Assembly: GCA_948146395.1 (NCBI GenBank)
Contig: OX411546.1
Location: 24,840,449-24,904,448 of the forward strand
Source: Fragum whitleyi
Lineage: Eukaryota > Mollusca > Bivalvia > Cardiida > Cardiidae
Length of the DNA stretch: 64,000 nucleotides
Direction: 5' to 3'
Part shown: one piece after another, positions 43,855 through 55,789 of the stretch
Numbering within the stretch: the stretch's first letter is position 1
Layout: every line of letters starts with the position of its first letter
Position numbers and translations under genes: made by a program
Notes under the pieces: model-generated
Database searches by the model: none
Seen by the model: only the letters and a program-made list of their open reading frames with translations
What the model was told of the DNA's origin: nothing

Positions 43855-45640
43855 AGATATTGCCCATGATTCACATCTGTTTATATCTGAATCAGTCTTA
43901 TTAGTATATATGAATTTCAATAACAAATAATAGGAAATAAAACATGGATTTTGAATTTAAGAATTCTTATTTCGTAATAACCACCCAGTCAAAATTGAAA
44001 TTCATTGGTCAAAGTGGCATTGATAAAATCATCTCAGAGGTGCATGGATATTTTATTAAAATGTTGTATCTTCATTGTCAATGGTAAACAAGAGAATTTG
44101 CAGAAAAGGTAAAAATAAGACAAATATTCTTAATATTCACTGAAAAGGGCTTATTAAACTAATTTTGTACCTGTGTTTGACTTGACTATTAAAATGAGGA
44201 AGATATTTTCATGAAAAAAAAAAAAAAAGCAGCACTGACAAAAGAATGAATTGGTTATTTTTCAAACAGTTAAATTGGCATGAATTGGTATTTAAAAGTT
44301 GCAAAAAAAAACTAATTTTTATATTAGAAAATACTGATTATCATTGTTATGCAATCTGTTTGACAGTGGAAAAAGTCACGCCTTAGATCACACAGAGCAG
44401 TATTTTATGACATGTATATCAAATATTGACACCAATATGTGTATAAGCTTTTTTAATTAAGATCTAGTCTACACCATTCTCTGCATTAAATTTTAGTGAA
44501 ATAGATATTCTTTAAATAGACTCTTTATCAAAATATCCTTTTCATTTTGGTTATAGATTAGTAATTATGTGCTACTTTTAATTGAAACAGTTACTTTTTT
44601 CCTGTTACCTTTTCCCAGTTACTTTTTCTCCTGTTACTTTCTTCTACAATCTGTATACTTCTAACAGATATGCTTCATACAAGTTTAGGTAATAGAACAG
44701 AAAAAGATAGCAAATTTATCCAAATAAAGCCGACAAAGGTTGTGGCTCTTTTGCAATGTACATCTTATTCTATTTAATGAGATCTATCCACAAAGAAAGG
44801 TTAAAGTTGTAGCCATCTTTCTGAAAAATGTTTCAGATGTAAAACAAAAAAATAGCAGCATATAAAAAGAAGCAATCAAAGATGCTGTTCTTGTACATTG
44901 CATACTGGAGATATGATCTGGACAAAAAATACAATGAGTCTCTAAAATAACCATGGACAATAATTTACAAAAGTAATCAAACAAGAAAAGTGGTTATAGT
45001 GCACTACACTTCTCATCTATGATATATATATATCCATCAATGAAATTTGAGGTTAATTACATTCATACTTTTATCCTATGGGCAAAATTTAAAACTTTCA
45101 AATGGGGCTATAACCCCAAAACTAAGGTTGTTATCATTAGTTTTTAGGTCACTTGGGTACCTTCTGCGATTCTACAGAATATACTTCGGGAATAATAAGG
45201 GCGCAGCTATGAAAGCGTGTCATATCGCAAGTGAGTTTATAAGACGTCACAAACATAACTTAAGACAATGTTTGGAAAAATGAAGTGTTTTACTGGGTTT
45301 TCCTTTCAAATTATGACATGTCAAAATGATCTCCACAGACCAATGGAAAACATTAAAGAAATATACAATTCTTCAAGTGGATTAACCAAAATGACTAAAA
45401 TAGACACTGCAGTTTAGAGTAACATCAGCCTACACAGAGATGTTGTTTTATCTGGCCTAGATATCATGCTTTTTGGTAAATAATTAATCATAATAAGCTT
45501 GGGACAGCAGTTGGACAATTTTTGGGTCTTGCTCAATATATATTAGCTGAAAATGTCTGCATGTTGACCACTGACAAAGACATAGTAAATAGTTTACTGT
45601 GGTAGTTCAAAAAATCCTACTGAGAACATCATAGAGTAGT
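43855..45640. other. AT-rich region, no gene recognised
   Basis: Only short open frames of low complexity. CTGTTACTTTTTCCTGTTAC-type repetition occurs at 44588-44640. Confidence 0.3.
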
Positions 45641-45649
45641 TGGAAGGGG

Positions 45650-45720
45650 TTATTTAGAAGCATGACTGTCTCCCAATCACACAGTCACAGGTTCAATCCC
45701 TGACAGCAGCACTCAAGCTT
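45650..45720 (+). repeat. tRNA-like SINE head fragment
   Basis: CATGACTGTCTCCCAATCAC, ACAGTCACAGGTTCAATCCC has a box B-like GGTTCAATCCC and an anticodon-arm-like stem (GACTGT...ACAGTC). The D-arm region is decayed. It is probably a SINE relic rather than a tRNA. Confidence 0.4.
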
Positions 45721-46115
45721 TTTGACAATTTTCTTCTACCACAATTTGGTTGATAATGGTAGACCTATCTTGGATAGCAAATGCAGGCTAGGAAAGGCTG
45801 TAAAGCTAGTACTGGTAAATAATATACCAGGAATCTATTTTTAGTGCTTACAGCACAGCAATAAAACTGAAAGATTGTTGCAAGCCATGTTAAACCATAT
45901 TTTAACAAATATATTCAGGTCCTGGCATTGTTTTTTTTTCACATTTAGTTTTCAATTTAAATTCATTTCTTCCTTTTCCTTGAAAAGACCTACCACAAAT
46001 AAAATTCACATAGTTTTTTATTTTCATCGATAAAATAAGGACCATTTAGTCTATAGATGCGAGTTCAAGTCATTGGGGCGTTTGTCGGAAGAACACAATG
46101 TTTATTTTAAAAACA

Positions 46116-46690
46116 CTAGCCTGTAGTCTCCCATTTTCGATTTTTTAGCGATGAAATTTGCACTGGCATACTCGAACAATGCAAAATATCCCTGTAAACC
46201 ACACCAAAAGTTTCATAAACTTAATTCTGATTTATCTATTTGAAGAAGAATTAGATTGGTGACATAAATAATTGACAGGGTGTGATGATTGCATGTACAC
46301 ACTCTGACTAGAAAGGTTAAAAAACAGTCTCCCATATTCGAGCACCTTGGCAATTTTCACCCTGACATCGAAACTACAAACTACACATTATTGAAACAGA
46401 CTTACAAAATCAAAGTGACATCTTTCTTTTGACCTAGAATTATTTCAAAAGTCATTCACAAGATGCCTATTGAGCAAGAACAATCTCAATTGAAGGGCCA
46501 GAAGAAAAGTAAAAATGTCCGATTTAAAAATAGAAGGGAAGAAAAAATCCCTATGTTTTGAAAGTTTAGCACTTTTTTATCATCCCCTATGCATTAAAGT
46601 TTTTTTGACAAATTGATACATTTGAATATCTCTAAAAATCAAAGTGATCGAATATGGGAGCCTGCTCGAATAGGGGAAACTCAAGGCTAA
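46116..46690. mobile_element. T6: inverted repeat element with TCCCATATTCGA motifs
   Basis: The left end TAGCCTGTAGTCTCCCATTT then TCGA faces ATCGAATATGGGAGCCTGCT at the right, which ends CAAGGCTA. An extra motif copy lies at 46329 (TCCCATATTCGAGCA). It resembles T1-T4 in using repeated end motifs, but no duplication was found. Confidence 0.4.
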
Positions 46691-47260
46691 TACTCCATAA
46701 AATTTAAACAGAAAAATCATTAAGTGTCTGTGCTTGTCATGAACACAAAATCTGCATAAACAAACCGCCATGACATACAATTGTATACAAAAACGCGTAA
46801 ATATAATGTTCACGAAAATTTGGACATGAGAGCAGGAGTAGGAGAACTGTAACAAAACCTACCTTTTTACACCTCGATATACGTCGGTTTGTTGATTTGA
46901 CATTTCTAGGTTGCTAGACAGTTGTGTGTGTCATCATACGTAGTCTCAAAAAACATGCTAACTTGCAGCAAAAATGTTCGTGCCGTCTTAAATCTGGCAG
47001 AAATGTACGCGTAAACCATCGAACTATCGAAAGACGACGCCATGTTGTCAGGTTCAGCGAAATTTGCAATCTTGAAATCGTTGTCATCCTCAATAAATAT
47101 ATTTTAGAATAAAGATCGATATTCTTCTGCAAATCTTTCAGAATTATAAAAATATATTATATTTATGACCGTTTATTATTTCTATATTGAAAATCCATAT
47201 CTATTACATTTTTAAAAATGTTAATATTTTTATATTTTTTCGTTTAATTATAGTTTCGTT
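46691..47260. other. AT-rich region, no gene recognised
   Basis: Open frames on both strands at 46914-47132 overlap and neither has recognisable features. Confidence 0.3.
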
Positions 47261-47428
47261 CAGTTGTTAAAACCATTCAAAAACGATCACTAAAATCGAT
47301 CAAATCGATCAAATCATTCACAAACACTCAAAACTCGATCATCTCACTCATTCCATTCTCACTCAATTTCATTCCCAAATCATTCCCAAATCATTCCCTA
47401 TGTCAATTTCACGATGTTTTTAACTGTA
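47261..47428 (-). mobile_element. Family K MITE, copy K2 (internally deleted)
   Basis: It runs from CAGTTGTTAAAACCATTCAA to TCAATTTCACGATGTTTTTA and ACTGTA. It lacks the central GGGAGGTAAT hairpin. Confidence 0.6.
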
Positions 47429-47832
47429 GGAGGTATGGTCAATCATTTATGTAAATGATAGTTGGGTTAACAGGCCATTTTGTAGATGCTTTCACAGGGT
47501 TGTGAAAGGGGGGGGGGGGGTTACTGAAGAATAATAAGTCTCCAGGTCCATGTCGTTGGCAGTTGGATTTTGTGGTTAGTTTGTACTTCTTCTTTGGATC
47601 ATCCTTGTCGGTAGTGGTTATACAATTGACTTCTGGTATTGGGTTGTTGATACATGATTAGTGATTTTGGTTTGGAATTTACGTAATGGAATACAGGCAT
47701 ACCATTACAAATGTATTCCTTGTATTTCTAACACCAGTACATCCATTACATCATTTCCTAGCCTCCAGCTGTATCCCACATAGGTCTACGATTATCAACC
47801 GATTGGTGAAAGATAAATAGTCGGAAAAAATG

Positions 47833-47925
47833 AATGCTACCGTTAGGGATAGATCCCGGGACCTCCAGATTGACGGTCCGACCCGACCAAATGCTACCAA
47901 CTACGCTATTCGCATCTAGGAGGAG
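47833..47925 (-). repeat. tRNA-like SINE head fragment
   Basis: On the minus strand ATAGCGTAGTTGGTAGCATT has box A similarity and CCCGGGATCTATCCC a degenerate box B. Arm pairing is incomplete; probably a SINE relic. Confidence 0.4.
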
Positions 47926-47960
47926 AGACTACGGAATAAGCATTCAAGAGAAAGGCAAAT

Positions 47961-48690
47961 GTCATCTTTGCTTTAAATCTCATTTCTCCGGGAGATTGAA
48001 AATGAATTTCTATAAATGTGTTTAAAACAGACAAACGGGGTCTGATTTTCAATTCGTTTACTTTAAAATCCATCAAATATTTAAGTTTTGAGCGGAGAAA
48101 ATTGTCTCCGCCGCTTCCTTTGCATTCTAAAGTCGGCGGGACACTTCCTTTACATGTCATCCTTTCCTGCAGAATTTTAGATTGAGTCCTCTACAATAAC
48201 CCTTATCCTTCTCAGTTCAAATTTGAACCTGTGCGTGACATTTCGATCAATTTCATGTGCGCGTGACTGATAGATATGACAAGCTCGCGCTGCATTTTAA
48301 ATTCCCCGATTGTGGTCAGAGACATGAGGTGCTCGGCTTTATTTACAGCGCATACTGAAGACTCTGATTAGACTGTGCACATGCATAGGTTGGTCTGAGA
48401 TTTCAGGCCGCGCTCATGTGAAATTGTTGGAAAAGTCACACACAGGCTAATTTGTTACAAACGAATTGACAATAAGTCGGACATATCAATTAGTTTGACT
48501 TTAGTTTTTAGACAACGCGCAAAAAGAGCCGTAAAATAAACGAAAACCCACTTCCGGTTAAACAGTCGGAAGGCTGCTGATCATTTTCACCTTACGTTTT
48601 TCCACAAAAATGGCTAAGAAGAAAGCAGGCAATGTAGATTAAGATCTACACAGATCTTTTAAGATCTGCGTAGATGTGCAGTCTGATCTA
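47961..48690. other. Moderately GC-rich segment, possible promoter relic
   Basis: 48551-48560 has an ETS-like CACTTCCGGTT, and ATGGCTAAGAAGAAAGCAGG at 48610 opens a ten-codon frame. A palindrome AGATCTACACAGATCTTTTA follows at 48651. No gene can be built from it. Confidence 0.25.
48220..48410 (-). repeat. Family P repeat, minus-strand copy
   Basis: GTGCGTGACATTTC, GACTCTGATTAGACTGTGCA and GCATAGGTTGGTCTGAGA are the inverse of landmarks at 57172 and 63664. Confidence 0.4.
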
Positions 48691-48695
48691 AGTCA

Positions 48696-49103
48696 TACAG
48701 TATGATACATAGTCAAATTGACATTCATATCAATCAAAATCATTCTCAATCGCTCACTCATTCCAAACACTCACTCAAACTATTCAACAACGCTCCTGAA
48801 TCACTTTAGAAATAAGACAAGCAGCTTCATTCAAAATAAATAAAGCTATGGTAAAATTGCGATTTCATTGACACAATTGAACTGAACGGTCCTTAGAGAG
48901 ATAGCAAACATTTAATAGAACCTGTTTTCATAAATGTTTTATTAAAGGGAGGTAATTAATATCGCTAATTTGGTTCATCTTGAACGAATTCATAAATATT
49001 TGATTACCTTCCTTGAATTTCACTCAAAACTCGCTCAAAACACTCCTTAAATTTTAATTCCAAGATCATTCATCTTGTCAATTTCACGATGTTCTTAACT
49101 GTA
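48696..49103. mobile_element. Family K MITE, copy K3
   Basis: It runs from TACAGTATGATACATAGTCA (decayed) to TTCACGATGTTCTTAACTGT and A, with the central GGGAGGTAATTAATATCGCT hairpin arm. About 408 bases. Confidence 0.7.
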
Positions 49104-49880
49104 TCTGGCAATTCTAAGTCTAAATCAGAAATATGCAGGAAAATGCTGTGGCCGACATGAGCAGGGTCAATTGTAATTTATTAATGACACATTAGTTCCT
49201 TTCCATTTACAACGCGTGTTCTCTCGGATGGAGACAATTTAAATGTCACAAATTTTGCATGAAGAGGAAATAGCTCGGTCAAGCGTCTACAGGAAAGGAA
49301 TTTCAAATCAAATCAAGAGATGAACATTATGGTTTATCCGTTACAAAACACACAGTGCCCGAACAGCTGAAAAAACACTTATTATAAAAAATCTGTTGGC
49401 ATATGTTCAGTATTTGGGAATGAATTTCGTGCTAAAAGTATATGGAAATAGTCAGATTTTCGAAATTTCATTAAAAGATAAAAGGAATATCGTCTTTTGT
49501 GGCCTACTTATTATGGCGTAGCTACGGTCGACGTTCTTTCGACATTTAAAGTAGATCAAAATGTCTCTGGATTTTTGTTGTTTTCGGTAAGAGTTAAGAT
49601 CTGTCCAAAGGCGGTTAATAAATCAAGCACGTAGTTTCAATACTGTCTGACACATTACAGTTAGGCTATGCCGAAAGTGAAAATCAAATCGCCCCTGTAA
49701 TTACTATAACACAAAATTCTCCAATGTTATCTCAAATTGGGTAATAAGTTTAGCTCAAGCTTTTAAGACGAATATTCCTCTCTTTGAACATGGACTCTTT
49801 CGTTATGAGAGAATTCATTCATGCATACATAATGTTAACGTGTGTATATTACGAATTTCTGGATTTCTTTTGAGCGACAA
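49104..49880. other. No gene recognised
   Basis: Unique-looking sequence without detectable features. Confidence 0.3.
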
Positions 49881-50305
49881 TCACAGTTTACAACGCCGAG
49901 AAATTGAAACGTGAATGATTTTGGAATGAAATTGAATGAGGGTGTTGAGTGAGCTTTGGTTGATTTTAAAGGGGGGGGGGGGAGGTTAATCCAATATAGC
50001 TCATTTTGTTCAGAATGAACCTTTACCTCCCTTTAATAAGATATGCATACACGTTCTATAAATAGTTTCCTATCTCTTCAAGAACGTGTTAGACGCTTAT
50101 TATGTCAGTGAAATGTGAAATAACGATTTTTTTCTAGCTTAATTTATTTTGATTGGCGTTGTTGATACTATCTTTTTCAATAAGTTTGGGGCACTTTTGA
50201 ATTGTTTTGGTTAGTTTTTGGATGAATGAATCGAGAGCTTCAATCGAGTGAATAAGAATGGTTTTGATCCAGATGAATGGCAATTTAATGATGTTGTTAA
50301 CTCTA
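49881..50305. mobile_element. Family K MITE, copy K4
   Basis: It runs from TCACAGTTTACAACGCCGAG to GATGTTGTTAACTCTA. The central hairpin (GGAGGTTAATCCAATATAGC ... TTTACCTCCC) is preceded by a G-run at 49972. Confidence 0.7.
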
Positions 50306-50694
50306 TTGCGTTTTCTGACACATGTATAAGGCCTATCAAGATTTTCTACTCTTCTTTTCATATTTTATTATTTTGTAACTTAAATTTGACAATCATTAAG
50401 CCAGTTGACTGTTTTGCGTGAAACTTTTTCGCCAATCCTATGTCCAAGATGCAACGTTCATGATACGTTCGTGAAAAAATAGCACGTAAAGCGGCATGCA
50501 ATTTCTTTGCGTCCTCTATCGAAGTTTTGTTTTACTTAAGGTAAAGCCTGGAAACTCCATCTGAACAAACAAAAATCAAGCGTTCTCTAAAACGTTTCTT
50601 GGACAATTATACCTAGAACGCAAGATCGGGTTAGAAGCTTTGCCAGCATATGCCAGGGAACTCCATTTGAACTAAGAGAATAAAAGCGGTGTTA

Positions 50695-50876
50695 ATCGGG
50701 ATTTTTTTTCTAGCTCAAATTATTTTGAATGAAGTTTTTGTTATATGTTTTAGAGAGTTTTGAGCGTTTTTGAAGGAATTGACTGAGCGTTGGAATGAGT
50801 GTATGGAGCGCTGAGAGAGTGATTTGGAATTATTCTGATCGGGATGAATGTCAACTTTTCGTTGTTGTTAACTGTA
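50695..50876 (-). mobile_element. Family K MITE, copy K5 (half)
   Basis: TTATTTTGAATGAAGTTTTT, AGTGTATGGAGCGCTGAG and the end GTTGTTGTTAACTGTA are present; the other half is missing. Confidence 0.6.
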
Positions 50877-50924
50877 CCTAGATATTGATTTATTCAAGGG
50901 TTGTGATACATGTATATCGCTTTT

Positions 50925-51018
50925 TTCGTTCAATATCATTCAAAGTTTGCTCATTTAAGTTATTCTATATCATTCCAAAATCATTTGCCTTGTCAATTTC
51001 GCGATATTTCTAATTCTA
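50925..51018 (-). mobile_element. Family K MITE, copy K6 (end fragment)
   Basis: TATCATTCCAAAATCATTTG, CCTTGTCAATTTCGCGATAT and TTCTAATTCTA form a decayed terminal piece. Confidence 0.45.
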
Positions 51019-51062
51019 ATTTTTACCTTATTGCCTCTCTTTCTTGACGACGATCCCTACGT

Positions 51063-51140
51063 TCAGGACAACAGAACGGTGCAAACTGTTGCAAATTCTA
51101 CTCGTTTTGCATGTACATTTGCGTGCAAAGCGAATTATAT
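51063..51140 (+). repeat. Family J hairpin repeat, copy 2
   Basis: CAGGACAACAGAACGGTGCA, AACTGTTGCAAAT and CGAATTATATTTTG follow the order seen at 57654. Confidence 0.35.
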
Positions 51141-51660
51141 TTTGAAAACAGTAAGCAATGTTTTGTTATCCTGGACGCTGGACATATTCTTTTTAAACTT
51201 GCGCTCTAGTCAGTCAAATTGACATTCGATCCGATTATACAACAAAAATATATATGACTTCTGTTCACGAAAATAAAGAATAAGACAGTAAATATTTAGC
51301 CTTGACCAAATAACGATTTTTGCCTATTTATTTCGGATTTAAATGATTGATTTTATACAAAATGTATAAAATAGAATTGATCCAGTACTTCTGAAAAAAA
51401 GAAAAACATAAAAAAGTCCCAACGTTCTATAAATATTTCAAAATTGTGAACTTTTGTTGAAATAAAGATCAATCCTTCATTAAAATCCCGATGGGACATA
51501 ATTTCTGACAATCTGTCAACAGTTTTGGTAGAAATTGAATTTAGCCTCGTTGTCTGACAGACGTTTCGGAAAGAAAACCGTTGATGGTTTATTATAGGTG
51601 TGTTTTTGAAATTGTGTATGTGATTAGGTATTCTATAGGATAAAATTTCTATAGATCTTT

Positions 51661-52383
51661 AGCAAGTCAAGTCAAGTCAAAATTCTTTATTTGGCATAAA
51701 ACATTCAGTGTTTCATTGCCTTCAATATGCAGGACATGTATTAAGACATTGAGAAAAAATACAAATAGAACATAGCAATTTATAAAATGAGAAAATGAGA
51801 AAAGCAGACTTAAGTTTAGAAAATGGTTAGGTCTAAATCTATAATGAAGAACGTGTATTGAAAGCAAGATAAACGTACTTTGCAAGTTTGTTGATTACAA
51901 CTGAAGATGTACTACCCATCAATTGAAAAAAAACTTTTACCTGGTAGGCTATCTGCAGTAATACCTCGGAAATAATTCTTTTCTCAGATTTCTATATTTT
52001 GGACAGACCAAAAGAAAGTGGTATTCGTCTTCGATAGCATTCATCGAGCATTGTTCACATAATCTATTTGAACGAGCAATATTGTTATGTCGATCTAGTT
52101 CAATTGATAATTTATGGTCGGAACATCTTAATTTGCTTAATGCGCGTCTATGTTTATTGTTTATGACGTCAGATAGGTATTTTTCCATTGTTAATTCTTC
52201 CTTAAAAGAACAGTAAGTAGACAGTTTATTCGAATCATGAATATCACTTATCCACTTTTGTATATACTGATCAGCGTGATTGTTTCCTATAAAAACCCGA
52301 TGTATTGCAATAGCGTTGTCGTGGTCTTTGTGCAAACACTTTGACATATTGTGATATCTCTTAGTATTGATAAAGACATTCAA
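51661..52383 (-). pseudogene. 5'-truncated LINE copy, C-terminal end and 3' tail
   Basis: An intact 144-codon frame (52383-51949) has ...DSNKLSTYCSFKEEL, ALSKLRCSDHKLSIE, then CEQCSMNAIEDEYHFLLVC, a C-x2-C-x11-H-x4-C zinc-knuckle-like end used by many mollusc non-LTR elements, and CPKYRNLRKELFPRYY. The 3' end is AAATAAAGAATTTTGACTTG with two to three further ACTTG units, a short-repeat LINE tail. Reverse transcriptase is missing. It is truncated at the 5' end, as is usual for target-primed copies. Confidence 0.7.
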
Positions 52384-52524
52384 TCGAAATTTTGCTCACA
52401 TATTCACTATCAAATGAAATTTATTCTAAGTATATTTAGAAAGATGATAACTTTATAGCATTTGGTAAGAATTTTCCCTCCTTTTCGACCTAGATTTTTC
52501 ACACAATGCGATTAATTTTCGTAA

Positions 52525-52735
52525 AGCGCTACATTTTGCACTTAATTGCTACGCAACTTCCTTGATGACGTCACTTATTGAGGTCCACTTAGATAACGTC
52601 AGATAGGGTCAAATGAACGAAAGCAGAGTATAAGTTTTCGAACATTTCTCTGTTTTCGCTGTGAGTTTATCAAATGATTATCTATTGTCTTTTCTAAGAG
52701 ATCCATCGAAAAGCATTGACGCAACGTTTATACTG
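52525..52735 (+). repeat. Dispersed repeat with TGACGTCA motifs, copy 1
   Basis: GCTACGCAACTTCCTTGATG, ACGTCACTTATTGAGG, AACGTCAGATAGGG and CGAAAAGCATTGACG match 61190-61400 in order. The perfect CRE palindrome TGACGTCA is in the first part. Confidence 0.6.
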
Positions 52736-52759
52736 ATGATTATAACCGATCAAATCGTA

Positions 52760-53185
52760 TACAGTTAGTTACAGCATGAAACTGACAATCATTCCGATCA
52801 AAATCATTCTAAATCGCTAACTTAGCACTCCATTCAATCACTCCAAACACTCACTCAGATCGATTAAAAACGTTCCGAAATCATTCAAAAAATTTTCGAA
52901 ATCGATCAAGACTTTCACATTTAATTCAAATCGATCTGATTTAATCGGCTTGTGTGAATTCTCAAATGGCTAATTGGTCCACGAATACACACAAACATAG
53001 AAAATTAAGTAAACTTCATTAAAAGGAGGTAAAAAATATAGCTAATTTTGTTCATGTTGAACAAAATTAGCCATATTGGTTTACCTCCCTTTAATTTCAC
53101 TCTCGCTCCACACACTCATCTAATTTCATTCTAAAGTCATTCGAAAATCATTCGTCTTGTCAATTTCACAATGTTGTTAAGTGTA
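52760..53185. mobile_element. Family K MITE, copy K7
   Basis: It runs from TACAGTTAGTTACAGCATGA to TTTCACAATGTTGTTAAGTG and TA. The central hairpin AGCTAATTTTGTTCATGTTG ... AACAAAATTAGC is intact. Confidence 0.75.
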
Positions 53186-53264
53186 TAATTATTTTCAAAC
53201 ATGTATATGAAAGAACCATTCAACAGATCAACAGATTCTGGCTAATTTTTCGTACATGAAAGGG

Positions 53265-54112
53265 TACAGTTAACAACATTGCGAAATTGACAAGGTGAAT
53301 GCTTTTGGAGTGATTTCGGAATGAAATTGAATGAGTGTGTGGAGCGAGTTTTGAGTGAATGTACAAAATTAGCGATATCAATTACCTCCCTTTAATAAAG
53401 AAGGCATAGAAGTCCTATACATAGCTTCCAATTTCTTCAAGAACCCATGGGACGCTAATACAGTTAATTACATCGTGAAATTGACATTAAACTCAATCAA
53501 AACCATTCCAAATCGCTCACTCAGCGCTCCATAAATTCATTCCAGACACTCACTCAAACCATTCAAAAACGCTCCAAACTAACTGAAAGACAAATAACAA
53601 CTACTTCGTTCCAAATAAAAAAAAAAGCTGGGAAAAATTGGGATTTCATTTAATGAATTGAAATTGTAAGAGTCTGAAAGGTTATTAAAGACATAGGAAG
53701 CTATCTATAGAACTTGTATGCGTATTTTATTAAAGGGAGGTAATCAATATTGCTAGTTTTGTTCATGCTGAACAAAATTTGCAATACTGGATTACCTCCC
53801 ATTAAATTCACTCAAAAGTCGCTCCACACATTCATTCAATTTCATTCCTAAAGTATTCCAATATCATTCACCTTGTCAATTTCACGATGTTGTTAACTGT
53901 AATTTGAATTATGTCAGTGAAATCGCGAATTTTCTCTATTAGAATATAGTTTGAATGACGTTGTTGATTCTATATTTTTCAATGGGTTTGAGCGTTTTTT
54001 ACTGGTTTGAGTGAGTGTTTAGAATGTATGAATTGAGCGCTGAGTGAGCGTTTTAGAATGCTTTTGATAGAGGTGAATGTCAATTTCACGATGCAGTCCA
54101 CAGGTATTGTAG
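53265..54112. mobile_element. Family K MITE, copy K8, interrupted by K9
   Basis: The left end is TACAGTTAACAACATTGCGA. The element breaks at 53458 (GGACGCTAA) and resumes at 53902 (ATTTGAATTATGTCAG), continuing to CAATTTCACGATGCAGTC, where the right end has decayed. Confidence 0.75.
53459..53901. mobile_element. Family K MITE, copy K9, nested in K8
   Basis: It runs from TACAGTTAATTACATCGTGA to TTCACGATGTTGTTAACTGT and A. TA is present at both ends (53459-53460 and 53900-53901); removing the copy and one TA restores the K sequence seen in K11. This shows the target is TA and that K moved after K8 was in place. Confidence 0.85.
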
Positions 54113-55249
54113 GTTCAAAAAATAACAAAAGCCATGTTGGCGCTGAAAGCAAATTTTGCCCTTAACCATAGATAAACTTTTGAATTTACGGTATTATACT
54201 GTAAACGCACACATTTACATGGAAAATAACTGAATGTTTTTTTTTTGTGGGAGTTCGATACACCTTGTATTGAAAGAACATCAACAGCTAAATTTTCAAG
54301 AGCGGCGGGGTACACGTGAAAATATAGCCTTTGTTGATTTGCCTGTATTATTCTGCAGAAATCTAGGAAATACACCCATATCAAAATATAGAATTAGTAT
54401 TTAAAACTATTTGAAAAAGAAGTCTGTGTAAACCAGAAAGCATTTTATAATATCCCTTAGTAAAATTTATCATTGCAATCCAAGGGACCTACCCTACTTT
54501 GTTCCTTACTTAAGGAACAAAGTAGCGACAGAGCCCTTGGCTTTCGAGGAAGAGACAAAACAGGAACCAGTGAAAAAAGACCCGTTCTTGAACATTCTGA
54601 ACATCACTTGGCCATTTCCGTAAAATGCAACAGACCTCGGAGGTATGTAAGGCGGATGGGTATGTAACAAAATTGTTAGGCGGGAACTGTGTAAGAAAAA
54701 ACTAGCGCGGAAACAGCCGGAGCTATCTTTTGATTTATATATTTTACAGTAAGTAACGGCTGAAAAGCCTTAATTTTTGCGAATGACAAATTATACTCAA
54801 AAATTTAGATTTTTCAGCCGTTATTCAAGAATCTGAAGAAATTTATATAAGGATACGATGGTTTCACGTCAGTGACTTAAACGAGTAGTGTTGGCGACGT
54901 CGAATGTTTCCGCTCAAAGTTTCTAGTGCTAGCGTCATTTTAACTAGTGTCATCGAGTTTTTCCAATTTTTCTCTTATTTTTTTTAAAAAAATAGTCCGT
55001 CTATGTACATTCGAGATTGATCGTGAGATTGGCCGAGTGGTGTTCCGAATGGTTCTTGAGGTGTAAATGGTATTATGGTCTGAAGGTATCTGATTTTCCC
55101 TTCAATTGTTATGATTCAAGAGGTATAAACTAGTGCCTGTGGTAGTTGACATGTTCCGCTATCGACTTCACGAGATCATTGTAGGCTAGTCGGTCTGGTA
55201 ACGATCAACGATTAAATTGATATTTTGTGGTTATGTAGCATTCAATCTG
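54113..55249. other. Region with small palindromes, no gene
   Basis: TACTTTGTTCCTTACTTAAG with its mirror GGAACAAAGTA occurs at 54496-54526, and AACGGCTGAAAA faces TTTTCAGCCGTT at 54752-54830. No gene recognised. Confidence 0.4.
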
Positions 55250-55716
55250 CGGAGGAATGAATTATTGTTATAAAACGGTGTTCAGGATTTTTGTATTTAA
55301 AAAACCGCATAATTATTATGAAAAATTGTGAAGGACTGTTGTATTAATGTATTGCGCATTATTGTAATAAACTTTGCGCATAATTGTTAAAAAGAAAACA
55401 TTGTACGTGATTTTTGTATTTAAAACATCGCGCATAATTGTTATGAAACATTGTGCAGAATTGTTGTTTAAAAAACATTGCACATGATTGATATAAAACA
55501 TTGCGCATAATTGTTATGAAACATTGTGCAGAATTGCTGTAATAAAAACAGTGTGCATGATTGTTATAAAATATTGTACAGTTTTGTTGAATTGAAATAT
55601 TGCGCATGAAACATTTTGGGATTACTGTATCAAAAAACATTACGAATGATTGATATAATACATTGCGCAGGATTGTTGCATTAAATCATTGCGCATGATT
55701 GCTATAATACATTGCG
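55250..55716 (+). repeat. Minisatellite, ACATTGCGCATAATTGTTAT type
   Basis: Units of about 26-35 bases contain TTGCGCATAATTGTTATGAA, ACATTGTGCAGAATTG and similar. At least twelve imperfect copies run directly up to the signal-peptide exon. Confidence 0.75.
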
Positions 55717-55717
55717 C

Positions 55718-55789
55718 ATGATGCTCTGGGTATTTGCGGTATTCCTCCACATGTGTTTTACCCTTATGGAGTTAACGGGTGTTCAAAGC
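55718..55789 (+). CDS. Signal-peptide-like first exon
   Basis: ATGATG opens 24 codons (MMLWVFAVFLHMCFTLMELT, then GVQS) ending at the donor AGC|gtaagt. A short N terminus, a hydrophobic core and a small residue at the end fit a secretory signal peptide. Later exons were not found with confidence: an acceptor-like tttcttaattgtttcag at 56521 opens 38 codons in phase, which is weak. The start ATG lies inside the last minisatellite unit (TTGCGCATGATG), so part of the coding start may derive from the repeat. Confidence 0.4.

Noticed and set aside
48610..48642. First exon starting MAKKKAGNVD after an ETS-like site
   Set aside because: The frame stops after ten codons and no convincing donor is present, so a gene cannot be supported.
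51031..51222. 63-codon plus-strand frame
   Set aside because: It overlaps a family J hairpin repeat and lacks any conserved protein feature.
55316..55640. Minus-strand cysteine/asparagine-rich frames
   Set aside because: Translations of the minisatellite (NNNAQCFITIM type repeats), not a protein family.
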